The notes beneath the pieces are model-generated. The model was not told the origin of the DNA, ran no database searches, and saw only the letters and a program-made list of their open reading frames with translations. Below, piece after piece: positions 1 through 8,368 of a DNA stretch of 40,179 nt; the stretch's first letter is position 1, and the number at the start of each line of letters is the position of its first letter. The stretch is from Verrucomicrobiales bacterium (GTDB taxonomy: Bacteria; Verrucomicrobiota; Verrucomicrobiia; Verrucomicrobiales; DEV007), in contig JARGPI010000044.1 of assembly GCA_029213005.1 (NCBI GenBank), positions 6,426 to 46,604 of the forward strand, in the 5' to 3' direction. Both the position numbers and the translations under genes were made by a program.

Positions 1-150
1 TTGCACTTGCCGTCTTTGCATTCGCTGGTCTTGCACTTGCCGTCTTTGCATTCGCCGGCCTTGCACTTGCCATCTTTGCATTCGCTGGTCTTGCACTTGC
101 CGTCTTTGCATTCGCTGGTCTTGCACTTGCCGTCTTTGCATTCGCTACCG
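1..150. repeat. 30-bp coding tandem repeat, about five copies
   Basis: Units of exactly 30 bases begin at 1, 31, 61, 91 and 121. They differ at only a few positions; the second unit has a GE instead of TS variant and the third a silent change. The last unit is degenerate at its right end. The unit length is a multiple of three and encodes a ten-residue peptide with two cysteines on the minus strand. The array probably continues beyond the window. Confidence 0.9.
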
Positions 151-608
151 GAGTGGCGCTTGTCGTCTTTACCTTTGTCAGGACCGCCGTGGAAGCCGTG
201 ACCACCATGTGGATTGGGGCGGGCGTGTGGTCTTTCCCTGTGACCGCGATGGTCATCCCGTCTCTGAGAATTGTGATGAGAGGACATCAACTTTGAAATG
301 ATATTCATCTCTGTTGCCGTCACAAAACCGTTCTCATCGAGATCCATCCCGGCAAAATGTTTCTTCGCTTGCTCTTCAGCCCTCTTTTGATGAATTTTGA
401 TTACCTCGGCTTCGGTGATTTTGCCGTCTTTGTTGGTATCGAGGTCAGCGAAACCCGGGCCTGAGTGAGAGCGTGGTTTTGCACCCATCTCTTTACCAGC
501 GCAGGTCGGGCACTGGGGGGCCTGCTTGTCTTGCGAAAAGACGGTCCCGATGGGCATTAGTATGGCGGCGAGTAGTGAAAGTGGAAGGATCGTTTTGGGT
601 ATGTTCAT
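1..608 (-). CDS. Secreted EF-hand protein with Cys/Lys tandem repeats (3' end outside window)
   Basis: The reading frame starts at an ATG at 608 and is open to the left edge, so the C-terminus is missing. A signal peptide covers about residues 1-25 (hydrophobic stretch ILPLSLLAAILMPIG, likely cut near VFS-Q). A CPTC motif follows. Two EF-hand calcium loops come next: DLDTNKDGKITE and, about 33 residues later, DLDENGFVTATE. A His/Arg/Gly-rich linker then leads into a tandem decapeptide (T/A)(S/G)ECKDGKCK that is still repeating at the edge. The repeat unit itself looks like a degenerate KDGK calcium loop flanked by cysteines. I infer an exported calcium- or metal-binding protein; no enzymatic role is visible. 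The next gene, batD, ends 251 bases upstream, so this is probably a separate transcript. The frame is consistent from the start through all repeats. Confidence 0.75.
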   Translation of the reverse strand, partial: MNIPKTILPLSLLAAILMPIGTVFSQDKQAPQCPTCAGKEMGAKPRSHSGPGFADLDTNKDGKITEAEVIKIHQKRAEEQAKKHFAGMDLDENGFVTATEMNIISKLMSSHHNSQRRDDHRGHRERPHARPNPHGGHGFHGGPDKGKDDKRHSGSECKDGKCKTSECKDGKCKTSECKDGKCKAGECKDGKCKTSECKDGKC

Positions 609-824
609 TGACTGATTGGATATTCTCTGGTTTGGGACTCCTGTTCGTCTACGCCCCGTTATTGAGGCGTCAGCGGGAACCAAGTGTAGTTGTGTCGCTT
701 TAGACTGCCGAGAACGAGAAAAATTTCACGATAAAGGTGATTTTTTCTGGCCCGTTAATGGTTTGTTAATGAGTGGACAAACGCCCGTTCGGAGGGGTGC
801 GGGCTTTATAGCTAACATTGACCT

Positions 825-874
825 AAAAAAAGCTGCCCGTGAGGTAAAGCGACCTCCTCTTACCGTGAGGGCAG
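825..874 (-). terminator. Intrinsic terminator overlapping the batD stop codon
   Basis: Read on the minus strand, arms at 869-874/833-838 (CTGCCC/GGGCAG) and 860-864/843-847 (GGTAA/TTACC) are separated by a symmetric four-base internal loop. They are followed by a run of T (825-831). The upstream arms lie within the last codons of batD, so the gene end and terminator are merged. This closes the rpmF-plsX-fabH-bat transcript. Confidence 0.65.
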
Positions 875-2581
875 TTTCTTCAATACCTTGATAAATTCGT
901 TAGCGGCCAGAGCTGAAATTGGCTTTGAGCTGGTATCGACATCACTGCTGTAGAGAGCTGTTTCGCACTTTCGCTTGAGATCCCCAATCAATTTGAGAAG
1001 GTCAGCCGGGGCTTTGGGGTTCTCATTTTCCCAAATGGTGAACGCCTCGAGGGCATAGTGATAAAAGTCGTCGCGATCCACTCCGGGGCGGACTTTGTGG
1101 GCGGCTTCTCTAAAGGTGAGGGCTTTTACCTCGACGTTTTTCTCAGCCCGGTATTGCTTCAGTTTTTTGAAGAAACCGAAACCGAGGAGGCCCGCAAAGC
1201 CGATTCCGATAATACTGTTAGTGATGCCGAGCAGAGTGCCAGTCTGGATATTTGCGGTGTAGGGTTTCCACTTTGGGGGAGCGCGCCTGATGTGAAGGAT
1301 GTCGGGAAACTGCGCGACCGGAATCGAGGCTGCGGAAGTCGGGAAATTGCCTGCTCCGTTCTGGTTGGAGCTGGTGACCGGACTCATCAACGGGGCGTTG
1401 TCCGGGGCGACCTTGATCGGGGTGGGGATGGTTCGGCGTTTGATGTATTGCTCTACCTTCGGGTCGAAATAGCTCAACTCGAAAGCGGGGATCTCGGAGA
1501 CTTCTTTCAAGGGAATCAATACTTGAGTGAACACGCTGCGACCGGAGCTGATCCCATCCGATTCAATCTGAATGTCTTTCTTTGCCTCGTAGGTTTTCCA
1601 CACTTCGGGATCGAGGTCGCGCACGATGGGGGCCCCGAGGGTTTCAAAATTTCCGGTCCCGGTGATCGTGAAATCCATCGAAATCGGGTCTCCCACTTTC
1701 AGTTCCAGGGGAGTGGCACTCGACTCCATCTCAAAAGCCCCGACCCCGCCGGTGAAGCTGAGGGGCGCGCCGCTGGGAAGGGGCAGAATATTGACCCGCA
1801 CGGTGTCGGTCTCGATGGTTCGAATCTGTAGCTGGGTAAAGAAACTGGGGACTGAGACCCGACTGTTCTCATAGATTTTTACATTAAATTTGGCCGGGCC
1901 GAGCCGGTGGTCGCCTTCGCGAAGCGCAAACATGGTCGTGGGGAGCTTGGCGGTGGAATAAACGGTCCCTTTCAAATCGACGGCTCCGAGGTCGAGTTCG
2001 GAAAAGCGTTTGATGACAAAACTCTCGTGTTTCAGGGAAGGTTCGCTGACTCCGTTGATCGAATTCCTCCCTGCGACATAAATAGTGGCGTCGATCGGGA
2101 AAATCTGGTTTTCGTACAAATTGCCTTCCGGAATATCGAGACGTGCAAAGCGATTCCCCGTCGGGGTGATGTCCTGAAGTTTGGATTTTACGATGCTGAC
2201 TTTTACCGAATTACTGGTCACTGACTGCCCCCGGATGTTCGTGGTGACCGGCGGGATGACATAGTCGCCTATTTTGGTCCCCTGGATGGTGTAGTAATAG
2301 GTATAGGTCAACGTCATTTTGATCTGACCTTTTTCCACAGTTTGATCCTGATGAAACTGACTGCCGGTATAGGTGATGCTCAAACCGGGGGCGTCGATCG
2401 AGCGGGGGACGGTATCTGGTTCGCCGCCGACGGCACTGAGTTCCAGAGCACCCACGTCACCCTGGGTGATTCGCGGGTTACCCAAATTGGCAGAAAGGGT
2501 GTATTGCGGTTCCTGAGACACGCCCTGTCTCCCCGACATCACAAGCAGGATAAATAGATAAATAGGGATTAGAGATCTCAT
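860..2581 (-). CDS. batD: BatD-family membrane protein
   Basis: A 573-residue protein with an N-terminal signal peptide (cleavage near GVSQ, residue 22). A long, beta-rich extracytoplasmic region holds the BatD hallmark of an early TYTYYY-type strand, where residues 88-115 discuss with the usual 'Y-x-IxP' pattern (GDYVIPPV). One transmembrane helix lies near residues 450-472 and a helical cytoplasmic tail follows. BatD belongs to the Bat (Bacteroides aerotolerance) set, thought to form a membrane complex with VWA proteins; the biochemical activity is not established. Only 5 bases separate it from the upstream batB/C fusion, and its stop codon lies inside the terminator. It is the last gene of the operon. 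The family call rests on the overall architecture plus context. Confidence 0.85.
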   Translation of the reverse strand: MRSLIPIYLFILLVMSGRQGVSQEPQYTLSANLGNPRITQGDVGALELSAVGGEPDTVPRSIDAPGLSITYTGSQFHQDQTVEKGQIKMTLTYTYYYTIQGTKIGDYVIPPVTTNIRGQSVTSNSVKVSIVKSKLQDITPTGNRFARLDIPEGNLYENQIFPIDATIYVAGRNSINGVSEPSLKHESFVIKRFSELDLGAVDLKGTVYSTAKLPTTMFALREGDHRLGPAKFNVKIYENSRVSVPSFFTQLQIRTIETDTVRVNILPLPSGAPLSFTGGVGAFEMESSATPLELKVGDPISMDFTITGTGNFETLGAPIVRDLDPEVWKTYEAKKDIQIESDGISSGRSVFTQVLIPLKEVSEIPAFELSYFDPKVEQYIKRRTIPTPIKVAPDNAPLMSPVTSSNQNGAGNFPTSAASIPVAQFPDILHIRRAPPKWKPYTANIQTGTLLGITNSIIGIGFAGLLGFGFFKKLKQYRAEKNVEVKALTFREAAHKVRPGVDRDDFYHYALEAFTIWENENPKAPADLLKLIGDLKRKCETALYSSDVDTSSKPISALAANEFIKVLKKLPSR

Positions 2582-2586
2582 CGGGT

Positions 2587-4656
2587 TTACCAGTTTTTGA
2601 ATTTCTCGTTGTTATACGGGCGGGGATAAACGGGGCGCAGTTCCCCGTCTTCGTCAGCGAGGGCTTCGATCAGTTGCCTGGCTTCGCTGGGGGAGTAGTT
2701 GGTCGCCGGGTTTTTCCGGTTTTCGGCCTGCGATTTTTTAGCTGGATTGACCGGCTCACTTTCGTCTGCTTTCAATTCGCCTTCGCCGGGATCCGGAGGC
2801 TGATTGGATTCCTCTTCGCCGGAGTTTTCCGGATTTGCAGGCGACGATTCCTCCGGTGATTTTTGTTCACCGTTCTCGCCTTCATTTTCCCCGCTTTTGT
2901 TCTCGTTGCCTTCGGATGGGTCGGCAGGATCCTTTTTCGAATCGGAATCACCTTCGTTTTCCTCCTGATTCGATTCATTCGGTTTAGATTCCTCCTGATC
3001 ACCCTTATCCTGATTTTTGTCTTCGGGTTGATCCTGTTTCTCCGGTTCCTGCTCTTGCTCCTGTTCGTCCTGAGGTTCTTCTTCCGGTTGTTGCTGTTGT
3101 TCTTCTTTGAGTTCTTCGATTCGCTTCTTCAACACTTCGATATTGTGTCGCGCATCGGCGTTGTCTTCATTGATTTCGAGGGCCGCCTGATAATGCTCCA
3201 GCGCTCCGATCCATTGTCTCAATGTGGCGGCAATATGTTCAGGATTCACTGCCATCTGAGTGGGGGCAGCCGGATTCGCAGAAGGCGGATTCAAAGTGGT
3301 TTCCCCAATTCGGAAAAGGGTGTTGCCCAAATTGTAGTGCGCCTGCTCTTTGATCTTTTTGTCGGAACCGATCAGGGCGGAGCCGAATGCTTTGGTGGCT
3401 TTCTCGTAGTCCCGGAGTTTGTAGGCGGCGGAGCCAATTCCAAGGTGAATCCCGATTCTTTCGCGATTCGAGAGGTTTTCCTCTTCCAGTGAAATGGCAA
3501 AATGACGCAGGGCGGATTCGTAGTTCTCCCGGTCGATGTAGGTCCAGCCGTCTTTGGCATCCGCTACTGTGCCGGAGGCAAAAAGTACGATGACGACTCC
3601 GACCGCTTTTGCCGCCAGAGAGGTTGGTGCGGCACTTTTCAAGGGGCGGCGCACAAATAGCAGGTGGATCACATGGGAAAAGACGAGAAAGAGGAAACCG
3701 AGGGCCAGAGGCCACATAAACCTCTCGATGGGACGCTGCTGAGCCACGTCCTTCTCCCGGGTGGCATCCAGATTGGCGGTGATGTTTTTCACGACCCGGG
3801 TGAGAGAGGCGCGATCTCCGAGTTGCAGATAAATCCCACCACCAGTGGCCAGTTCCTGAAGGGCGGATGAATCGAGCCGGGTCCTCACGACCTGACCCCG
3901 GGCGTCTTTGACGAAGGCGTTTTCCTGTGGACGACCGTCGCGACCGGGTTCGGGAATAATCGAGCCGTTCTCGGTGCCGACGCCTATGGTGATAATAATC
4001 ATCCGTTCCCGACGAGCGTCCTCTTTGATCTGCTGGACCTGGCTTTGACCTTCGAGCGCTTCACCGTCGGAGAAAATGATGAGAGCGTTCTGCTCGGCGT
4101 CCTCTTCCCGGAATGAGGACAGGGCAAGATTGGCGGCCGCAGTCAGATTGGTACCGCCACGGGGAATGATTTCGGTGTCGATTTGTTCGATCGACTCAAT
4201 CACTGCCTGATGATCGGTGGTGAGAGGAGCCTGCATGAAGGCTTTGCCCGCAAATGCCATCAACCCAATCCGGTCCTCTCCGAGTCCGTCAACGATATCG
4301 CGGGCCGCGAGTTTGGCTCTTTCCAGCCGGTTCGGCGAAAGGTCGGTGGCAAGCATGCTGCGCGACGTATCGATCGCGAGGATCACGCTGCGACCTTCGC
4401 TGAAAGATTCCACTTCCTCAAAACCGAGTTGAGGCCGGGCCATCGCCACAATAATCAGAGCCAGCCCCAACAGGGTAAACACAAAAGTGAGCCAATGTCT
4501 GACCTGACTGGTTCCCTGAACGAGAAGGGGATACAGCCGAGGCGCGACGAGACCTTCCAGGCTTCGCCGGTTCGAGGTCTGTGCGCGAATCCTCAACGCA
4601 AACAGCGGCAAGAGGAGTAGCAAAACCCACAGCCATGCTGGTGATGCAAAGGTCAT
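2587..4656 (-). CDS. BatB-BatC fusion: VWA domain protein with TPR repeats and acidic tail
   Basis: A 689-residue protein. Two N-terminal membrane helices (about 8-22 and 54-72) precede a von Willebrand A domain (about 88-290). The VWA domain has an intact MIDAS motif D96-T-S98-R-S100. A third helix (about 312-334) and a fourth hydrophobic stretch near 348-365 follow. TPR-like helices cover about 375-520, and a very acidic, low-complexity Glu/Gln/Asp/Asn/Pro/Ser tail covers about 520-655. In many bacteria BatB (VWA) and BatC (TPR) are separate genes; here they form one polypeptide. The VWA part probably faces the periplasm and binds a divalent cation. The gene starts 4 bases after the batA stop and ends 5 bases before batD, so the three genes are co-transcribed. 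Family identity is strong; substrate and partners are unknown. Confidence 0.88.
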   Translation of the reverse strand: MTFASPAWLWVLLLLLPLFALRIRAQTSNRRSLEGLVAPRLYPLLVQGTSQVRHWLTFVFTLLGLALIIVAMARPQLGFEEVESFSEGRSVILAIDTSRSMLATDLSPNRLERAKLAARDIVDGLGEDRIGLMAFAGKAFMQAPLTTDHQAVIESIEQIDTEIIPRGGTNLTAAANLALSSFREEDAEQNALIIFSDGEALEGQSQVQQIKEDARRERMIIITIGVGTENGSIIPEPGRDGRPQENAFVKDARGQVVRTRLDSSALQELATGGGIYLQLGDRASLTRVVKNITANLDATREKDVAQQRPIERFMWPLALGFLFLVFSHVIHLLFVRRPLKSAAPTSLAAKAVGVVIVLFASGTVADAKDGWTYIDRENYESALRHFAISLEEENLSNRERIGIHLGIGSAAYKLRDYEKATKAFGSALIGSDKKIKEQAHYNLGNTLFRIGETTLNPPSANPAAPTQMAVNPEHIAATLRQWIGALEHYQAALEINEDNADARHNIEVLKKRIEELKEEQQQQPEEEPQDEQEQEQEPEKQDQPEDKNQDKGDQEESKPNESNQEENEGDSDSKKDPADPSEGNENKSGENEGENGEQKSPEESSPANPENSGEEESNQPPDPGEGELKADESEPVNPAKKSQAENRKNPATNYSPSEARQLIEALADEDGELRPVYPRPYNNEKFKNW

Positions 4657-4660
4657 TTGT

Positions 4661-5680
4661 TTATGGAAACCGTCTCCAGATAGTCTCTCTTCCTATAACG
4701 GTAATCAACCCGAAAGCGAGAGCACCAAATGCCGGAAAAACGAATAATTCATCGGCCTCGACGGTAACGCGACGTTTCACTTCGGTCTTTTCCATCTGAT
4801 CGATTTCACTGAAGATTTTTTGAAGGCTGCCGGTGTCCTGAGCCCGGAAAAATTTACCGTCTGCGATCGATGCGATCGACTGGAGGGTTTCTTCGTCATA
4901 TTCCTGATGGAGGCGGGTCGGGCCCCGCGGCGTTTGCACGGTGTGATTTCCATAGGTGCCCACGGCGATGGTGTAAACTTTGATTCCCAGCGTCTTTGCC
5001 AGTTTTGCGGCTTCAATCGGGTTCAGTTTCCCGGAATTGTTCTTTCCATCGGTCAGCAGTACGATGACTTTGCTTTTTGAATCCCGCTTATCGAGCCGCT
5101 TCGAGGCCGCGGCAATGGCGGAACCGATCGCGGTGCCGTCTTCGACCAGTCCGATGTCGACCCTGCCAAGCCCGTAGGGGCCTTCGAGCCATGATTTCGA
5201 CAGGGTGAGGGGACTGGCGAGGTAGGGGCGCCCTGCAAATGCGATGATCCCGATGCGGTCGGTCTGGCGACCCCGGATAAATTCACGGGTGACTTTTTTG
5301 GCGGCCTGAAGCCGGTTCGCCCGGTTGTTGTTGATTCGGAAATCCTCCGCCTGCATCGAGCGCGAGACGTCGATTGCGATGATCAGCTCGATGCCGCTGT
5401 CTGTCACCACTTCTTCCCGGTTTACGATTTGGGGGCGGGTCAGAGCGAAAATGGCACAAATCAAAGAGAGAAAAATAGAGGCGAGGCGGAACCCGCCAAT
5501 CCGGCCTTTCGACTTCGGTCCCATTCGTCTCAGAATGTGGAGCGAGGAGAATTTAATGGAGCCTTCCCGACCTACCCGCCCTTTTAACATCGCGAGTAAC
5601 GGAATTAACAACAGTAATAAAAGCGCAAGGGGGTGGGCCAGCGAAAATGAACTTTCTGCCAACAATAACATCCTTACCAT
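4661..5680 (-). CDS. batA: BatA-type VWA domain membrane protein
   Basis: About 339 residues. An N-terminal aerotolerance helix (SLAHPLALLLLLLIPLLA) is followed by a second helix, a VWA domain with MIDAS motif DVSRS, and a C-terminal membrane segment (VFPAFGALAFGLITVIG). The frame is open further upstream to 5701, but I chose the ATG at 5680. It overlaps the last codons and stop of fabH (ATGGTAA), a typical coupled arrangement; an ATG at 5671 is also possible. No clear Shine-Dalgarno is seen, so translation probably depends on coupling to fabH. It acts with the downstream BatB/C fusion and BatD in a membrane complex implicated in stress or oxygen tolerance. The usual MoxR ATPase and DUF58 partners are not in this window. 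Confidence 0.87.
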   Translation of the reverse strand: MVRMLLLAESSFSLAHPLALLLLLLIPLLAMLKGRVGREGSIKFSSLHILRRMGPKSKGRIGGFRLASIFLSLICAIFALTRPQIVNREEVVTDSGIELIIAIDVSRSMQAEDFRINNNRANRLQAAKKVTREFIRGRQTDRIGIIAFAGRPYLASPLTLSKSWLEGPYGLGRVDIGLVEDGTAIGSAIAAASKRLDKRDSKSKVIVLLTDGKNNSGKLNPIEAAKLAKTLGIKVYTIAVGTYGNHTVQTPRGPTRLHQEYDEETLQSIASIADGKFFRAQDTGSLQKIFSEIDQMEKTEVKRRVTVEADELFVFPAFGALAFGLITVIGRETIWRRFP

Positions 5681-6684
5681 TTTATCGCAGCACTGGCCCA
5701 CGTCAAACCGGCTCCGAAGGCGACCAGCAGGATATGGTCACCACTTTTGATTCTTCCCTGTCGGTTGGCCTCGTCCAATGCAATGGCCACGGCGGCGGCG
5801 GAGGTGTTGCCGTATTTCTCCAGATTGATGAAAACATTGTCCTTGGGGATCTCAAGCCGGTCTACGATGGCATCGATAATTCTGAGATTTGCCTGGTGAG
5901 GAATGACGAGGTCGATGTCTCCCGCAGTGAGATGAGCCGTTTCGATGGCGTGCTCGGACGCCCGTTTCATCGCATTGACGGCGTGCTTGAAGACTTCGCG
6001 TCCCTGCATTGCTAAAGTCGCGAGTTGCTGGTCGGCGTTTTCGATCGTGATCGGGCAGCAGGAGCCGCCTCCCGGAATATTCAGCAGCTCGGTTTGTCTG
6101 CCGTCGGTTCCGAGGTGAGACGACAAAATACGTCCACCGCCATTTTCCGACGGGACCAGCACGGCCGCTCCGGCTCCGTCTCCAAACAGGACACAGGTGT
6201 TACGGTCTGACCAGTTTACAAAAGCTGAGAGTTTTTCCGCGCCGATGATGAGAGCGTTCGTCCGGCCACCGGTTGCGATGAGGCTTTTGGCGAGCTCCAT
6301 GGCGTAAAGAAAGCCGGAACAGGCGGCGGAAACGTCAAAAGCAACCGCGCCATGGGCTCCGAGCTTCTCCTGCACATAACAGGCTGTTGCGGGCGTCAGG
6401 GTATCCGGCGTGATCGTTGCGACGATGATGAGCTGAACGTCTTCCGGCGCGATGTCGGCCTGCTCGAGAGCTTTGCGGGCTGCATTGGTGGCGAGATCGC
6501 TGGTCGATTCGCCATCCGCTGCAATGCGCCGTTCCTTAATTCCCGTCCGGGACGTAATCCATTCGTCAGATGTCTCGACCAGTTTCTCCAGATCATGATT
6601 TGTCAGAATTTTCTCTGGCAAATAACTCCCGGTTCCGGCGATCCGGACAGGCTGAAGTGTTGAAGCGTGGTCGGCTTGATCCAT
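5674..6684 (-). CDS. fabH: Beta-ketoacyl-ACP synthase III
   Basis: A 336-residue thiolase-fold enzyme that condenses acetyl-CoA (or another short acyl-CoA) with malonyl-ACP to start fatty-acid synthesis in the cytoplasm. The complete Cys-His-Asn triad is visible: C122 in DVSAACSGF, H263 in IPHQANLRI and N293 in EKYGNTSAA. The GDGAGA glycine loop (168-173) and the typical N-terminus (VRIAGTGSYLPE) are also present. Length is normal for the family. It lies 33 bases after plsX, the classic plsX-fabH order, and its 3' end overlaps batA. There is no strong ribosome-binding site before the ATG. Identity is very secure. Confidence 0.97.
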   Translation of the reverse strand: MDQADHASTLQPVRIAGTGSYLPEKILTNHDLEKLVETSDEWITSRTGIKERRIAADGESTSDLATNAARKALEQADIAPEDVQLIIVATITPDTLTPATACYVQEKLGAHGAVAFDVSAACSGFLYAMELAKSLIATGGRTNALIIGAEKLSAFVNWSDRNTCVLFGDGAGAAVLVPSENGGGRILSSHLGTDGRQTELLNIPGGGSCCPITIENADQQLATLAMQGREVFKHAVNAMKRASEHAIETAHLTAGDIDLVIPHQANLRIIDAIVDRLEIPKDNVFINLEKYGNTSAAAVAIALDEANRQGRIKSGDHILLVAFGAGLTWASAAIKW

Positions 6685-6717
6685 GGTAAAAATTCTGTGG
6701 TCAAAAAGACTCTCTTT

Positions 6718-7728
6718 TTACATTAGACCTGAGCGTTGAGCAATAGCTTCCTCAATAATTGGGTTAATTCCATGATCGACGCCTTCAATTCCAGCGCGAA
6801 TTGCGTTCTTGATCGCGGTGGCGGAGCTGGATCCGTGCCCGATAATAACAACGCCGTTAACGCCTAACAGTGGGCTACCCCCGAATACGTCAGGGTTGCC
6901 TTTGTCCTTCGCGGAACGGAACGCATTCTTGGCCAGAGCGGCCCCAAAGTAGCTCATCGGGCTGCGTTTGATCTCTTTTTTGAGCCATTTGAACATCACT
7001 TTGACGGTCGCCTCGCAGGATTTCAAAACGATGTTGCCGACAAAGCCGTCGCAAACCACAACGTCCAGTTTGGTTTCGAAGAGATCGTGCCCTTCCACAT
7101 TGCCTTTAAAATTGAGTCCGGAGTCCTTTAACAATTCAAAGACTTCACGGGTGAATTCGGTTCCTTTGGAGTCCTCTTCCCCGACTGACATCAGTCCCAC
7201 AACGGGATTCTTTTTGCCCTGGACATGCTCGGCATACACGCTGCCCATGATGGCATACTGAAGCAGATGAGAGGCCTTCGCTTCGACATTGGCGCCGGCA
7301 TCAATAATGTTACAGGGGCCGTATTCATTCGGTAAAGGGGAGGCGATCCCGGCGCGCTCCACTCCTTTGAGGTGACGCATCTTCACGGTGGCTGCGGCTA
7401 CGGCCGCTCCGGTGTTCCCGGCGCTGATCAATGCCTGACAGTGACCACTTTTCACCAAATCGGCACCGACGCTGATTGAGGAGTCCTTTTTCTGGCGAAG
7501 AGACTTCACCGCTGACTCCTCCATGCCGACGACTTGAGAGGCGTGACAAATCTCGATCTTGCTGTGGGCGTAGGAAATTCGGTGCAGCTCGTCCTTGATC
7601 GTTTTTTCGTCTCCAACCAGAACCAGTTTGTTGATTCGGTTGCCAAAAAGTTCGAGGGCGGCTGCAGCTCCCTCGATGGCAACTTGTGGGGCGTGATCGC
7701 CGCCCATTGCGTCCAATGCGATATTCAT
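6718..7728 (-). CDS. plsX: Phosphate acyltransferase PlsX
   Basis: A 336-residue protein that converts acyl-ACP to acyl-phosphate for PlsY-dependent phospholipid synthesis, acting as a peripheral membrane protein. The signature N-terminus IALDAMGGDHAP is present, as are conserved segments DAGANVEAKA and CDGFVGNIVLK, and the C-terminal GxGSS-like element. The frame extends to a TTG at 7743. The ATG at 7728 is preferred because it gives the canonical MNIALDAMGGD start and is preceded by a short GGGA element 5 bases away. It follows the small unknown gene by about 60 bases and precedes fabH, as in many bacteria. Identity is very secure. Confidence 0.96.
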   Translation of the reverse strand: MNIALDAMGGDHAPQVAIEGAAAALELFGNRINKLVLVGDEKTIKDELHRISYAHSKIEICHASQVVGMEESAVKSLRQKKDSSISVGADLVKSGHCQALISAGNTGAAVAAATVKMRHLKGVERAGIASPLPNEYGPCNIIDAGANVEAKASHLLQYAIMGSVYAEHVQGKKNPVVGLMSVGEEDSKGTEFTREVFELLKDSGLNFKGNVEGHDLFETKLDVVVCDGFVGNIVLKSCEATVKVMFKWLKKEIKRSPMSYFGAALAKNAFRSAKDKGNPDVFGGSPLLGVNGVVIIGHGSSSATAIKNAIRAGIEGVDHGINPIIEEAIAQRSGLM

Positions 7729-7789
7729 CTGTCCCACACTCAAAGAGCTAGGCCGAAAGTTGCAACAGCTAAATTGGAACAGAAGAGAT

Positions 7790-8260
7790 TTACTCTTTCT
7801 CCGGAGCGGGGTCCTTCGCGGGCGGCGTGGTTTTCAGTTTGCCGTTCATTTTCAGAGGATTTGGCCTCACGTGGGAGCCCAAACCGGTGACGTGGCCTCT
7901 GACATAGGCGGAGTCTTTGGGCCGGTGGGAAACCAAATCGATATGCCCGGATAGCGATTTTCCTTTCTCCGCTTTAACGGTGGCTTCCCGGTGGGATGAG
8001 TAAAATCGGACCATCGCGGATTTGACCTCAGCAAAGGTGAAGGTGGTTTCCTCTTCGATGACTGAGATTTTCCGTTCCATAGGAAGCCGTTTCCAGAGCC
8101 AGTTATCGTTTCCGCCCTGCTGTTTCCAAATCTTCAGAAACACTTCCAGAGGAGTGGGGGTGTGATCTTTTTCGTGCTCGGATTTCAGAATCGAACCGAC
8201 CAGTTTGTCGAGAATGACTGCGTTGTCGGAATTTTGAGAAGATCGCTCAGCTTCGGCCAT
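7790..8260 (-). CDS. Hypothetical protein between rpmF and plsX
   Basis: A 156-residue soluble protein that I do not recognise. It has no signal peptide or membrane segment. The N-terminal half is helical and acidic (about residues 15-75, with a Trp-rich patch KIWKQQGGNDNWLWKR near 45-60). The middle part (about 70-95) holds FTFAEVKSAMVRFY, and the C-terminal third is basic and Pro/Lys-rich (MNGKLKTTPPAKDP), probably disordered. It takes a place inside the rpmF-plsX pair where most bacteria have no gene; the DUF177/YceD gene that usually precedes rpmF is not seen here. It may be clade-specific. Codon use and the absence of a convincing ORF on the opposite strand support it as a real gene. Confidence 0.7.
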   Translation of the reverse strand: MAEAERSSQNSDNAVILDKLVGSILKSEHEKDHTPTPLEVFLKIWKQQGGNDNWLWKRLPMERKISVIEEETTFTFAEVKSAMVRFYSSHREATVKAEKGKSLSGHIDLVSHRPKDSAYVRGHVTGLGSHVRPNPLKMNGKLKTTPPAKDPAPEKE

Positions 8261-8307
8261 GGGTAAAGATTGGGGGGAATATATCAGACTTTACCGATTA
8301 GGGCACG

Positions 8308-8334
8308 AAAAAAGCCACACCGGATGGCATGGCT
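8308..8334 (-). terminator. Hairpin plus T-run between rpmF and the next gene (terminator or attenuator)
   Basis: On the minus strand AGCCA (8334-8330) pairs with TGGCT (8317-8313), with an inner CC/GG pair and a small loop, followed by six T (8313-8308). It sits 35 bases after rpmF and 48 bases before the next gene. It may partly terminate transcription so that rpmF is made in excess over the downstream lipid genes. Confidence 0.55.
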
Positions 8335-8368
8335 CTATCAAATAGTTAGGTTGGGTTGACCCCCGGAC

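Noticed and set aside
1..150. 30-bp direct repeats that could suggest a CRISPR array
   Set aside because: The units are contiguous with no spacers and keep an open frame encoding a decapeptide, so this is a coding tandem repeat.
1058..1831. 257-codon open frame on the plus strand
   Set aside because: It is antisense to batD, which has a recognisable family pattern and signal peptide; the plus-strand translation has no recognisable features.
2863..3492. 209-codon hydrophobic-looking plus-strand frame
   Set aside because: It mirrors the Glu/Gln-rich tail and TPR part of the BatB/C fusion; the Leu/Phe-rich composition is an artefact of the complementary strand.
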